Translations under genes and position numbers: made by a program
In this document: positions 40,271-51,599 of the stretch, piece after piece
How positions within the stretch are numbered: the first letter of the stretch is position 1
Layout of the letters: every line of letters starts with the position of its first letter
The notes under the pieces: generated by a model
What the model was told of the DNA's origin: nothing
The model's input: only the letters and a program-made list of their open reading frames with translations
Database searches by the model: none
Source of the DNA: Aphelocoma coerulescens
Taxonomy: Eukaryota; Chordata; Aves; Passeriformes; Corvidae
Direction of reading: 5' to 3'
Assembly: GCF_041296385.1 (NCBI RefSeq)
Contig: NC_091013.1
Span: forward strand, 6,462,001-6,526,000
DNA: 64,000 nucleotides

Positions 40271-42350
40271 AGAATCATCTATTCCAACCTTTCTTGGCAA
40301 AAGCACAGGCTGGACAAGCTGGCTCAGCACCCTGTCCAGCAGCATCTTGCAAGTGTCCAACACTGGCGAATCCACCACTGCCCTGGAGACATTATTCCAA
40401 TGGCTGACTTTTCTCTTTGTGAGTTTTTCTTGTGTTCATTAGGAAGTTAGCCCCCAAGAGTAACTTGTACCCATTAAATCTTCTTATCAATGTAACTCCT
40501 TGTAAAAATGGAGTTTCCATCTTCTTTGTAGGCACCCTTTAAATACAGGAACATGCTGATAGTATCTTCCCCCAAGCCTTATTTTTTCAAGGCTGAACAA
40601 ACCAGGATCTCTCTCAGCCATTCTTCACACTGCAGCTGCTCAGTCCTTTGATAATCTTTGCAGCCCTTCTCTGGACCCTCTCCAGCCTGGCCACACCTTT
40701 TTTGTTTAGTGGGCACCAAAACTGCACACAAATATTCCAGGTGTAGCCTGACCAGTGCTGAGTAGAGTGCAATGATTACTCTTTTGTCTTTGTTGGTGAT
40801 GCCTTTGTTGATGCAATCCAGCCTCCCACTGGATACAGCATCCAACATCCCAGCATCTCTCTTTGCCACAGCAGCACACTGCTCATTTTTATTGGGCCAA
40901 ATCCACCAGGACTCTCAGGTCCCTTTCCACAGAGTTGCTTCCCAGACTGCACTGCACTCCTGGGTCACGTTCTCCCAGATATGATACCTTACATTTGTCT
41001 TTGCTGAACTTTTTAAGGTCTCATCAGCGCATTCTTCCAGCCTATCCAGGACTTTCTGCAGGGGAGCTCTCCTTTCTGCAGGTCCACTTCCCCACTCAAT
41101 TTGGTACCATCAACAAAATTCATGAGGGTGCACTTCATCCCTCCATGCAGATCACTTATGACAGTATTGAACAGTGACCCAGTATCAATCCCTGGGGACC
41201 CCACTTGTGACAGGCAGCCAGTCTAAGAAGGAGCATTTCCCACCCTGCTCTGGGTGCTGCCCATCAGCCAGTTCCCACATACACAGATCCCTTGTCTGGA
41301 ACACAACACACCAGTTTCTCCAGGAAAAGGCTGTGGGGAAACTGCATGGAAAGACCTGAAACTCAGGAAGACAATGCCCACCACTAGTTCCATACACACA
41401 AAGCAGGTTACTCTGTGCTAGGAGGCAGTCAAGTTTGCCAAGAATGATTTGCCCTCGGTCAATCTGTGCCAGCTTTTCCCAATCATGTGATTCATCTGAC
41501 TTTTGACACCGCCCAGGAGGATTCGTACCCGTAACTTTCCCTGGGACCGAAGTAAGACTGATGAGCTGATAGTTTAGTGCATTCTTGTTTAAACCCTTCT
41601 TGAAGATGGGGCAACATGAGCCTTCTCCCAGTGTTCTGGAACATTCCCCAGTCCCCATGACTTCTCAAAGATTATAGAGAGCAGCCTCCCAACAGCATCC
41701 AGCCAGCTCTCTTAACACCCTCAGATGGCTAATTTGCAGGGGTCAAGTTCCTGTGATAGTTCATACACACCAATAATTCCTTCACTGACAGTAGGTCTGT
41801 GCATGAAACTGGATTTTTGTTCCCAAGGTCTGGGGCCCAAGAGTGCTGGTAAAGATAGAGGTGAAAGAAGTGCAGAAAACCTCTGGCTTTTTAGCATTGT
41901 TGGCAACTAATTCACCTCTCCTGTTTAACAGAGAGCCAGCATTTTCCTCTGTTTACACTCGTTGTTTATAATCCTGAAAAATCCTTTCCTGTAGTTTTTG
42001 ACCTCTCCAGCCACTTTCAAGTCCAGCTGAGCTTTTACTTTTCTAACTGCACCTCTGCACGCTCTGGCAATGCCCTTGTAGTTCTCAGCGGGTATTTGCT
42101 CATTTTTCCATCCCTGGTACGCTCCTCTTTTGGTTTTAAGCAGCCTCAGGAGCTTGCAGTTAAGTCAAGAGGATCTCTTACTCCACCTACTTCCCTTCCA
42201 TTTAAAGGGGATGGACTGGTTTCATGCTTCCAGAAGAGAGTTCTGCAAGAACTCCCAGCACTCACTAGCTCCTTTATCCTCCATGGAAGCTTCCCATGGA
42301 ATCCCTCCCAACTCAGCCCTGAGCAACCAGAAGCCTCTTAGTACTAACCT
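40271..42350 (-). mobile_element. CR1 LINE copy, about 2.1 kb, reverse-transcriptase region, degenerate
   Basis: Read on the minus strand this is a long 5'-truncated CR1. From 42350 downwards it covers the segment before the reverse transcriptase, then the conserved block with GEGSCCPIFKKG and LISLTSVPGKV (about 41600-41510), then the segment around 41200-41020 that should carry the catalytic F-A-D-D motif and here reads NFVDGTKLSGEV, then the C-terminal and 3' UTR parts ending at AGAATCAT near 40271. Stops and frameshifts interrupt it and the catalytic motif is altered, so it is inactive. It lies in the same orientation as KDM6A in intron 2, right next to the LTR-like piece. The right boundary is approximate; similarity fades between 42300 and 42460. 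Confidence 0.92.
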
Positions 42351-45300
42351 TCAATAGTGGCTATTTAAAACTAGTGAGTTTTCTATTTTTACTAGGTTAT
42401 TTTTGATCTGAAACAGTTCTCCAGCCTGGTCCATCCCACAGACCAAAAGATGGTTTCACTGAAAGATATGAGAAGCAACAGAGAATACTTAAAATTCTGT
42501 TACCTAGAAGAAAAATACCTAAAAATAAAGTCTTAACTTCAATTCATTATTCTACTCTGTACTCCTGTGCAGGTAAGTTTTCAAATTGTAAGATAATGGA
42601 AACACTGCTTAAACAGAAAGTTAAAATGGACTAGAGTAGAAACAACAGAAGAATTCCAACAAAAAAAAATTACATCTCTTGGCCCTGTTCTAAAAGCTGC
42701 TGCAATGAATCTCTTGTCTAATGCTACAAACAATATTCTGAAATTGTTCAGAATTTTAAATTCTCAAAACGGAAGCAGAAATTTAATGAAAAGCACATTC
42801 ACAATTCAGTCTGCTTTAGACTAATAACCAATCAATATTGAGAAGTGAATCATAATCCTCAAATGCCACGGTGAGGAAAGGAAATTATTTAAAGCCATTT
42901 TAACAAACAACAATTAATTTAACAACTTACCACAAAAGAAATTCATATGCAGACATACAGTGTTCTATTTGTAATTCATCACACACTTTTAGTCACTCCC
43001 TTTACGAAACTGTAAATGAGCTCTTAATTCTACATCTTAATTAAATAAGCTTCTGCCATGAACGCTACACATAGCAAATCCAAGAACCATAAAGGAAGGT
43101 AATTTGTCAATACAGCTCTGATGGTGATCCATGCATCTTCTCACACTCCAAAGTGAAAGTACCTGATAAATAATATTCTTCAACTCCCAAATATGCTTAA
43201 TGGGGGTTTTGTTCATTAACACGGTATTTTATGTACATAAGAAATACCTTCCTATGATTCTTTAAATAGAAAGAATAGTATTCAGTATCAAGAATAATAC
43301 CTGAACCACAGAGAAACTTTGAAAAACAGAGGCTCATTTTTAGAAATGTACAGTTCAACAAACTATATAATGTCCACAAGCAAACTATCAAATGGCCCAA
43401 TCTACTTGTGATGGTATCAGTAGAACTCATCTTGAAAACAAGCTTTGAACAGACCCACATTTAACCAGGCCAGTCTTTTGAAGAGCTCTTCCACAGAGGA
43501 ATTACTCTACTATGGCTATTTCTTTAGTCTGCTTATCCATAAAGCGGAAACATGTAATAAATATTTAAGTATTTTCTCTTGCTTTACTGAACTTCCTTCA
43601 TCCAACAAACTCAGATTAAACTATATTAAACACAATTCCTTTCTTTCTTCACACCAAAAACGTTCTGTAAGGTACTAATGTTATCCTCTCATATGCACCT
43701 ATACAAATCCTGGCAGCCTTTGCAGAGCTCCATGTAAGACTCACTTATTTCAATTCTGTCTGGTTTTAACTACAAATAAGCATTCTGCAAGATTAACATT
43801 GCTAACATTTTCTATAAAGAGTCAACTGGTCTCTATAATGACACATCAAGTTTAATAAGCATCACTTCAATGTTTAATTGTGAAAACAAATTACTCAAAC
43901 CTTAGGCATCAAGTACCACAGCTGCAGGACTTCACCAAAAGGAGTTAAAACAAAAAAGTAACTTACGTGAGTTTTTTATGTAAAATACAAGGCAGGTGTG
44001 ACACTAAAGGACTGAAGCTGCATCCGTGTACCTATCTGCATTCAGGATCAGCAGGACAATGGTTCGGCTCCTGGAATTACCTGATCCCGTACTAAAACCT
44101 GCCACCCATCTCTGTGCTGCACTCACCTCACACTCACAGCCCATCCCTTAATTCATTTCTGCTGAAGCTCATCCAAGCCCTTTAAGCAGTAACTAGTTTT
44201 TACACAGCTATTTAAGTATTCTCCAACTACAAATATACACATTCCCTTCCCTTTCAGACTGTTGAAAATACAGCAAAATCCCTCCCATTATCCAAAAATT
44301 TTACTAGGTGAGGACCAAGAAGAACTACTTTTGTTCTGTAATCTGAGAATGACCTTAAGTTTAACTGATGAATCTGTAAGGCTGGAAACCAGAACTTAAT
44401 TTCTCAACAGAACATAAGTTTGCCTAATTGTCAGTGGGATAAAGAAAAACAGTGGGCCATGGCATATAATTATGGTACTGGAAAGTCTTGTGACAAGTGT
44501 TAATCAGGAAAAAGTCACTTTATAGCCATAAACATTTTCCATGACACTCTTCAATTTTGTATCGTCTCACTAATATAATGAAAACAAATGTTTCTACACG
44601 CACCAAGTTATCCAAGTATGAAACATCTACTCTTTTCTAAAACGGTGTAACAGACATATGGCATAGCTTTTAGAAGATGCTTTCAACACTTACTTCAGAT
44701 GGTATCAACATTTGCAGATAGTTTTACCTCTATAATTACCAAGTCCACTCAACCCACTATGGTGAACAAACAGCTATGCAGGCTGGCAAGAGGCACAGAT
44801 CCATGCTGAAAGCACACCTGAATAATACCATGCACAGACAAAGTTTTACTCTTTCTATTCCTTCTTCACACACTGTACTTGGATTCACCCAGAGAGAAAT
44901 TTGAAAGCCAGAGGCCATGGTTATCGCGATGCACAAAAGGATCAATGGTTAAATTACTGGAATGGAATGAAAACAGTTGTGTCCCACACTTGCCAGTTTT
45001 TCTTCACACTTTCGAAATTTAAATAATTTATCAGAACTTCTCTTCCTCAGCTGCTAAAATACAGCACTATTTCCCTCTCTCCTCCATCCTGAACCACTGC
45101 CCTCCTTGGCTGTTTGATTATTAAAGTCTGTAGGGCATGAATTACCTTAACTTGATGAACATGTACCACTTAGAAAAATGGACCACTTCAGCCTTCAGAC
45201 TAGTAGAGCAATACTTAAAAGCTATAATATGTAACATGCAATCAACAAAAAAAAAGATTCTTACATTACATTCCCTATTAATAGTCTCCTGATAGTGAAT

Positions 45301-48300
45301 ATAAAGCTTGCTGAAATGCAAATGCCAGCACACCAAGTGTCCTGCAATCCTCATTACACCTCTACAAAAGCACGTTGTCTGTGGACATGAGATCCATCCT
45401 TCTCTCTTCATTAACACATTAAAATGACAAGTGCAATGTTTCTGACTTCATCAATTTTCTTGCCTTCAAAAAGTAGTACCAACACTGTACTTTACACTTA
45501 AAGAACAGCCAAAACATTCAGGCATAAATGTTTAGAGCAATAAAATCCCACTATTTAAAAAAAAAAAAAAAAGCCTCGAACACTAGTTGTGAAAGTATCA
45601 AAACATGTTAAGTATTTCATACTTACAGTACTGTGTAATGTCCATTTAAAAAAGTTGTTTTTAATACCAGATGAAGTACAAATACTGCAAATCTATAACC
45701 AAGTTTAAAGTACCAGGATACACAACCATTATATACACTATGGCTGTAATTACCAAGTACAAACATGGTACAACCAAGAACTACAGAATGTGTCACCCAT
45801 CACACCTTAACTGGATCCTAAAAAGCTGCACCCTATTAACACAAAGGCCAAACTGCATACAAAAAAACCACTGATCTTTCAAAAATCTATGGCTCAGTTA
45901 AAATTCTCCAATAAACACACTTTAAAAAGTGACACCTTCAAAAAAGGCTAGGAAACTGGTTCCACCCATGACGCAATTTACAAAATTTTTATCCAAGTTC
46001 AACTTGCTCCAAAGGACAGACAGTACAGTAGACAATAAACAATAGGGAATGCAGAATATATTAAAAAAAAACCCAACAAACCAAACATAAAGGAACAACT
46101 CAGATATAAACTTACAGAAATTAAGAGAGGCTGCCCACTTCCTGGAATGCCTTACAAATGTCTCCTGGTACCAATTCCCAGTTTCTCAATTCCCAGTACT
46201 GCCATTATGTAAGGCAAACACTCTTAATTCTTTTTCAAGCAATATTTCTTTGTTTTGATGAAAATAAATCAAGCCAAAATGTTTCCAAAGTTATTAAAAA
46301 AGAAACAAAACCACTTTACTACACTGAGACTAACCTGCTAAAATGTTTTCCTGCATAATTATTTTTCAAGTCATTTGTTATAAATAAAACTGAGAATATT
46401 TAATTATGGATTAGTAGGAAATTAACGTTAATGTCAACACCAAAAGGACAAAGTCAACAAATACAAATTCACACTGTCCAAAACTATTTTTAAACAAGCA
46501 ATACCTACAATTGTAAGAAAAATGAAAGAATATTGTCACTGTGCACTGAATTTGTAAGCTTCATAAAAGCACAGATAAGCACATTGTTAATTTTGTCAAC
46601 ACATGTGGCCTTTACACAAAGGAAATACCATTTTAAAAATCAGCTGGAAAACAAAAGGGCCGCAAAACCAAGAGAGGTAACAGAGACTAAAACATGGCTT
46701 ATTGTGTGGAACTACTTCATCTCTCTAAATCGACTTCAACATCAATACTTTTAAATGGAAATATGCTTCAGATTTTGTCCACAGGATATGACAAACTGAT
46801 TAAACTCAATGAATAGGAATTAACAAGCATCTTATACCCAATAATACATCGGACCAGCTACATCAACCTACATCTGTATAGATGCCAATTACAGCTTATG
46901 AAACGATGGTTTGTCACTGCAATCAAGTCAACTTTGGCTAAACACTGGAAACATAATCAAAAACAAAAAAAAAAGGAAGAAAGAAAATGAAGGAAGAAAG
47001 AGAAAGGAAATGCTTTGCAATTTGCTTCCAATACAATGGATATCCTCGCCCTCCCCCCCAAGTAATCTTTAAGCTTCACCTCCTGCCAGAATGTCTTCCT
47101 GGGAGAAAGAGACATCAAGACAGCAGCAGGGTTTTTGTTTTGGGTTTTTTTTACTCTTCACGTTAATGTTCTTGTCAACTACAGAAGCGTAACAGTGGGC
47201 ACTTTCTCCTACACAAGACTGACTACACTGGGTTTCCAGCATTTCAACCAGTTTGAAAGGTGATCTCTCAATTTCCCTCCCCTCTTCCCCAAAACCACAC
47301 TAACTGCAAACTGTGATTTTCAAGCTCCTTTTTTCTGCAAAATGAACAAAATTTTTGGCAACAGAAAATTCCATTCCTTTGTCACACACACTCCCAGCAT
47401 GTACACCGTTACAGGAAAGTTTCTTTTGGCTTATCACATATCCAGTACATGGGGCAACATTATAATATTCCTGATCCTTAATATATACCTTCAATAATTC
47501 ATAACATTGTATAGATCTCATGTCTTATCTGCCCTTTTGATTTGCTACACCCAGCAGCAGGGCTTAGCTAAGTTCACAATACTACAGCCCATACATCCTA
47601 CAAAAGCAAAACTGCCAAAAACGGGGCACTGCAGACCTAGAGCATGAACAGAACCCACAATGAAATTAAAGCTCTAGACACAAAGCTTCCTCCATCCCTC
47701 AAAGAGATCCCAGTTTTCTTAAATCCTGTCAGGGTGTGGCTTCATTAAACCAAACTTCCCACTGCAAAGGCCTCCTGCAATCCCCTCCAAGCTGATGCAC
47801 ACCTCAGTGAACCCCACCAAAAATAAGTAGTGTCTTCTTGCACCCAGGCACCAAATTTAAGCCCACAGACTCCTGCTGCACAAGTACCCAGACAGGGAAC
47901 AGAGCTGTTCCCCAAACACTTACAACCCAGGGCATCCCATCAGTCTCCCCAGACAGGTACCCTGCTCCTGCCACCTCAACCACAGGTAACCAGGGAGTGC
48001 TGCCAGGCCCCACAGAGCACTCACTGCTACAGCCTGGAAGCCTCTGGAAAAGGTTCAATAGCGGGTGTGCTCCTCTTGCATCGAGGGGAGCACTGATAAA
48101 TTTCTGCCTTTGTGAAGGATTCCTCTGGAAACATGACTCAATGGTTTTCCTTACCTGCTACGCTTGCACATAAATCTCGCACAGCAACGCGCTGCCTTGT
48201 AGATTCTTAAATCAGTCAGTCAGGATTTCATAATTATGGAGTCTAGGGTCTTTGTTAGCTGTTGTTGCTCCATGCACAAAAGGAAACATTTTGTTGCTAT

Positions 48301-50284
48301 CACTGTAAAACCGATTAATTAACTGCACATATATTCGGACAGTTTCTACAATAAAAATAACTGCTACATTGAACTAAAGTGGTCTGCTAGATTAATTTTT
48401 CTAAAGCTTTCAATAGATCATAAATTGCATGAAGCTTCAAACACACGGAAAAGGAATGAAGCAGAAAATACCTTAAAAATAGCAACTTCTTAACGGTAAC
48501 AGAAACACAAGCACGTTCTCTCAAAGTAAAAAGCACAAACAAAACCGAAACTGGTTCAAGCCAAGAAATTCCTCTTAACATCTCTGCACCGAACAGTAAC
48601 GTTTTAATCCCTCTACTTCCTTAAATAATCTACCTTTCTCAGAAACAAGTTTTACAAAGAACATGCTTTGTGAGTTACTGTGCAATTCGTAACTGTACAA
48701 AACATCATCCAAAAACTGAACTGAAATAGCAAAATTTTTGGTTTTCTAAGGGGTTTTTTTAGTATTCACTGCATGGATTTGCAGCTTAACACAGTAAAAG
48801 AACATACAATGGTATTTCTGGAAACATATTTTAAAACTATCAAAACGCCCCACAACTTCAGATTGTATATACTAAAATTACAATTGACTGGCATTAAAAA
48901 AAAAAGCATTATACATAAGAAAGGCACAAAACTCAACTAATAGGCTGAATTGCTTCTTGCATCACTTAATTTTACAGTACGCAAAATAAAACTTAACCCA
49001 GGGATTTTATGCGACACACAATCTAATGAGATACAAAGCTTTTATTTTCTATCTGGCATCCTTAAGCTCTATCCCATATGGGATTCGGTCTAATATTTCC
49101 GATAGCCTCAGCAGTATTCACAGAGCTGACACGAGTTCTGGTTCACCAACAGTTAATGTACATTATTTAACTGGTTTGACATGTCACTCCCCTACCTTTT
49201 TGATTAATGGGAAGAAGTGCTCTTATAAATAACTCTGAAAATCGAAAGGAAACCACGAGACTTTTTTTTTTAATATAAGCACAAAGGAAAGTGTACTTGC
49301 TTTTCCTTCCATCCCTCCCCCCTCCCCCCACGTCCTGACATTGAGCTTTTCCAATCCTGCCAGAAATAAACACCCAAACACAAGCAAAGGCCTAGGCTAT
49401 CCAACTCAACATGCTTCGGAGTCAGATCTTCAGATCAACCAAAACCAGCAGCAGAAAAAAAAATTCTCCACGATACAACCCGGGCACAACAATGGGATGA
49501 GCAGTGTCAAACGACAGGCTACTGACAGGAACAAGCCAGGAAGCAGGAACCAGAGGAGCACTGTCCCCTTTGCTTCAGCCGTGTAGCATTTTAAAAACAG
49601 TTCCACTTATTCTGTTACCCGAATGTTTCCCTGCGTTTGGTGTTTAAGCACAGCTGGCAGACACTCGGCCCGCACAGCCTTTGTCAGCAGCTCACGGATG
49701 GGCAGCAGAACGTGCTACAGGTTGATAAGGAGGGCACCGGCTCTGCAAAGCAGCAGGAAAGCGCCCAGAAAGAACTTGGGATGCGCAGGAGAGTTTCCCT
49801 CAGCCTTCACCGGGGGCTCCACGCTCCCCATATTCGCTCCCGGTGTTTGTTTCGTGTTTACCTCCCCCCCCTTCTCTTTCTCCTCCCTGTCCGGCCATCT
49901 TGGGCCGACAGGAGCAGCCATTACTTAACTAAATGACAGGGCCAACAACTTTCCACAGAGACAAACACCTCTCTCCAGACACCGGGCCGGGCAGCTGCAG
50001 CCCGCGGGACGCCCCGCTGCCTGTCAAGCCGGGACGGCGGGCGGGACGCGGGGCTCGGCGAGGACCGGGCACGCTAGATGGAGGCAGCGGGGCCCGCAGA
50101 GTAAACAAGTCACTCTGACGGGCTCCTAGAGCCGCTCAGCGCCGCGCCCGCCCCGGCCCGGACCCCGCGCTCCCTGCGGGCTCCGGCCCCGGCTCCGCTC
50201 CCGGCGGCTGGGGGCGAAAATCACGAGGGAGGGTCCGGGGAGCGGCAACGTCAGCAGCGCCGAGCGCGCCCTCCCTCCCTCGCT

Positions 50285-50375
50285 CTCCCCCCGCCGCCGC
50301 CGCCTCCTCCTCGTCCTCCGCCTCCCCCCCCCCACCCCCCCGCCCCCGGTCCCCCTCCCCCGGCCCGTCCGCTCC
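50285..50375. repeat. C-rich tract in early intron 2 (G-rich in the KDM6A transcript)
   Basis: Long C runs on the plus strand (50322-50362) follow CCG and CCT triplets (50290-50320). In the KDM6A pre-mRNA this becomes a set of G5 to G9 runs starting about 310 nt after the exon 2 donor. Confidence 0.85.
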
Positions 50376-50672
50376 CGGCCCCGGGCTCCGCCACTTTCCC
50401 GTCCTGGGGCTGGACAGGCACTCGCATGGCCACGCTCCCCTCGTCCCGCTCGGGGAGAATGGCGGGGGGCGTTAAAAGGAAAGGGGCAAAGGAGGCAGCA
50501 ACGCGCAGAGACCCCGCGGAGGTGGCGGTGCCCCTCGCACACCCCTTGCACACACTCACCGTGCGGGCCCGGGGGTCCCGAGGGAAGGGGCGGCGGGGCC
50601 GCCTCGCTCCCCATCCCCCGTTTCTCTCCCCCCTCCCCCCCATCCCCGCTCCACATCCACCCTCACGCTTAC

Positions 50673-50736
50673 CTTTAACAGCAAGGCCTTCGTTCTGGCG
50701 CCATCTTCATGAAGCCTCAGAAATCCGAAGAGCCGG
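50673..50736 (-). CDS. KDM6A: KDM6A coding exon 2 (residues 53-74)
   Basis: This 64-nt exon encodes the end of Ser53 and then RLFGFLRLHEDGARTKALLL and Lys74. It is preceded by a CTCGCAG acceptor and followed by a near-ideal donor, AAG|GTAAGC. Its phase (1 nt plus 21 codons) fits exons 1 and 3 exactly. Compared with the human protein as I remember it, three positions differ (V to L, F to L and G to L) and the HEDGARTKALL core is kept. This segment leads into the first TPR. Intron 1 is only 204 bp, so exons 1 and 2 share the CpG island, while the next intron is very long. Confidence 0.96.
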
Positions 50737-50940
50737 CTGCGAGGAGGGGAGCGGGCGGGAGGGAGGGGAGAGAGAGGCACCGGCGTTAGCGAGAGTCAGC
50801 GCGGCGGGCGGGCGAGGGCAGAGCGCGGCCCGGGAGCGGCGGCGCACGGGGAGCCGCGGGCAGGGGAGCGGGGGGACACGGAGGGAGCGCGGGCCGAGCC
50901 GGGACACGGAGGCGGCCGGGGCGCAGTGGGGAGCGGGTAC

Positions 50941-51098
50941 CTGTCGAGGCCGGATAGGGCTTCTCTCTCCTGGGCTGTCAAGCTGGCGAAGTCCTCCTCG
51001 CTCTGGCCGCTCGCTTTCCCCGCCGCCATTTTCTTTTCCTCATCACCGAAAGGAGCAGCAGAGGCGGCGGCGGCGAGCGACACTCCGCACGATTTCAT
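50941..51098 (-). CDS. KDM6A: KDM6A coding exon 1 (residues 1-52 plus 2 nt)
   Basis: The exon starts at ATG 51098-51096 with [20 protein letters not shown], then [12 protein letters not shown], an acidic and serine-containing stretch, and [14 protein letters not shown]. This is the known UTX N-terminus: a low-complexity alanine stretch followed by a disordered acidic segment ahead of the TPR domain. An in-frame TAA at 51116-51114, six codons upstream, fixes the 5' limit of the frame. The exon ends GACAG at 50941, followed by GTACCC, and the last two bases join exon 2 to make Ser53. The start context is poor (T at -3, A at +4), while Met24 (51029-51027) has A at -3 and G at +4. The exon lies inside the CpG island. 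The 5' UTR continues upstream, but I cannot place the transcription start. Confidence 0.97.
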
Positions 51099-51230
51099 GG
51101 AAACGCAGCGTAATTAACTCGCGGATCGCACCCCCCCCTCCCTGCGCGCCCCCAACACCCCCCAGCGCCGGGCGGGGCGGGGTGCCCGACACACACACAC
51201 ACCACAACTTTTATTACAACAACAACAGCC

Positions 51231-51380
51231 GGCAGGGAGGGGGAGGGAGGGAGGGGAGGGGAGGGGAGAGGGAGGGAGGGAGGCGGGGGGAAGCCCCGCT
51301 GCTCGGAGGAGGGAGGGAGGGAAGGAGGGGGGAGGGAGCCCCAGCGCTGGAGACTCGGGGGAGGAGGAGGAGGAGGTGGC
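51231..51380. repeat. GGGAGG-type polypurine tract upstream of the KDM6A start
   Basis: The plus strand is almost purely purine over 51231-51294 and again over 51305-51338 and 51352-51376, with many G3 and G4 runs one or two bases apart. A short CA repeat lies at 51189-51203. The tract falls 130-280 bp upstream of the KDM6A ATG, so it may be in the 5' UTR, where the RNA would be C/U-rich. The G-rich strand is the template strand and could fold into quadruplexes. Confidence 0.85.
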
Positions 51381-51599
51381 GGCTGCGGATGGCGGCGGAG
51401 CGGTGTTTACATCGCCGCTCGCCGCCAGCGGCGCGGGGAGCCGGGGTGTCGGGGAGCCGGGGGAACCCTCCTCGCCCGCCCCGCGGCTCGGGGTGTGTTT
51501 TGCCGCCCGTACAAACTTCCCCGGAGCCGCTGCCCAAAGTTGTTGTAATTGTGTCACACCGCGGACCCCGCGCGCCGCCACCGCGACCCCCCCGTCCCG

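Larger units (their letters stand above)
16947..50672 (-). other. KDM6A: KDM6A intron 2 (33.7 kb)
   Basis: This single intron fills half of the window. Most of it is AT-rich and without recognisable genes. Named contents are CR1 tails at 18010, 34085, 37684 and 39615, an LTR-like piece at 39870-40057, a 2.1-kb CR1 at 40271-42350, adjacent inverted repeats at 32498-32545, A/AAC-type and purine-rich simple sequence (for example 46955-47015), and the 3' shoulder of the CpG island from about 49950. I see no intronic gene, processed pseudogene or structural RNA. Short reading frames of up to about 110 codons elsewhere in the intron have no recognisable similarity. Confidence 0.85.
4479..51098 (-). 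other. KDM6A: KDM6A (UTX) gene, 5' portion: coding exons 1-4 and introns
   Basis: KDM6A is a nuclear Fe(II)/2-oxoglutarate JmjC demethylase that removes methyl groups from H3K27me2/3 and is a subunit of the KMT2C/KMT2D COMPASS-like complexes. This window holds only its N-terminus and first TPR. Four exons of 158, 64, 109 and 50 nt join without a frame break (phases 2, 0, 1, 0) to give 127 codons. The cumulative exon ends sit one codon short of the human ones as I remember them, and that codon is missing from the alanine-rich stretch near the start. Exon 5, which should begin NAAFLYGLGL in vertebrates, was not found in 1-4478 and must lie to the left. In chicken the gene is autosomal, on chromosome 1, in the block homologous to the added part of the mammalian X. 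The identification is based on remembered family sequence, not a search, but the match is long and near-identical. Confidence 0.97.

Noticed and set aside
41185..41658. 157-codon minus-strand frame
   Set aside because: This is part of the degenerate CR1 reverse transcriptase (PIFKKG and LTSVPGKV motifs), not a host gene.
46955..47015. Purine-rich stretch considered as a microsatellite or regulatory tract
   Set aside because: It is an irregular A/G mixture without a fixed unit, common in avian introns.
47804..48173. Overlapping 84-111 codon frames on both strands in a GC-richer patch of intron 2
   Set aside because: Frames open on both strands at once with Pro/Gln-rich or random products. 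Local base composition explains them. It may be an unrecognised old repeat.
50126..50656. 176-codon minus-strand frame downstream of exon 2
   Set aside because: It lies in intron 2 after a near-perfect donor at 50672 and is low-complexity Gly/Arg. It is a CpG-island artefact.
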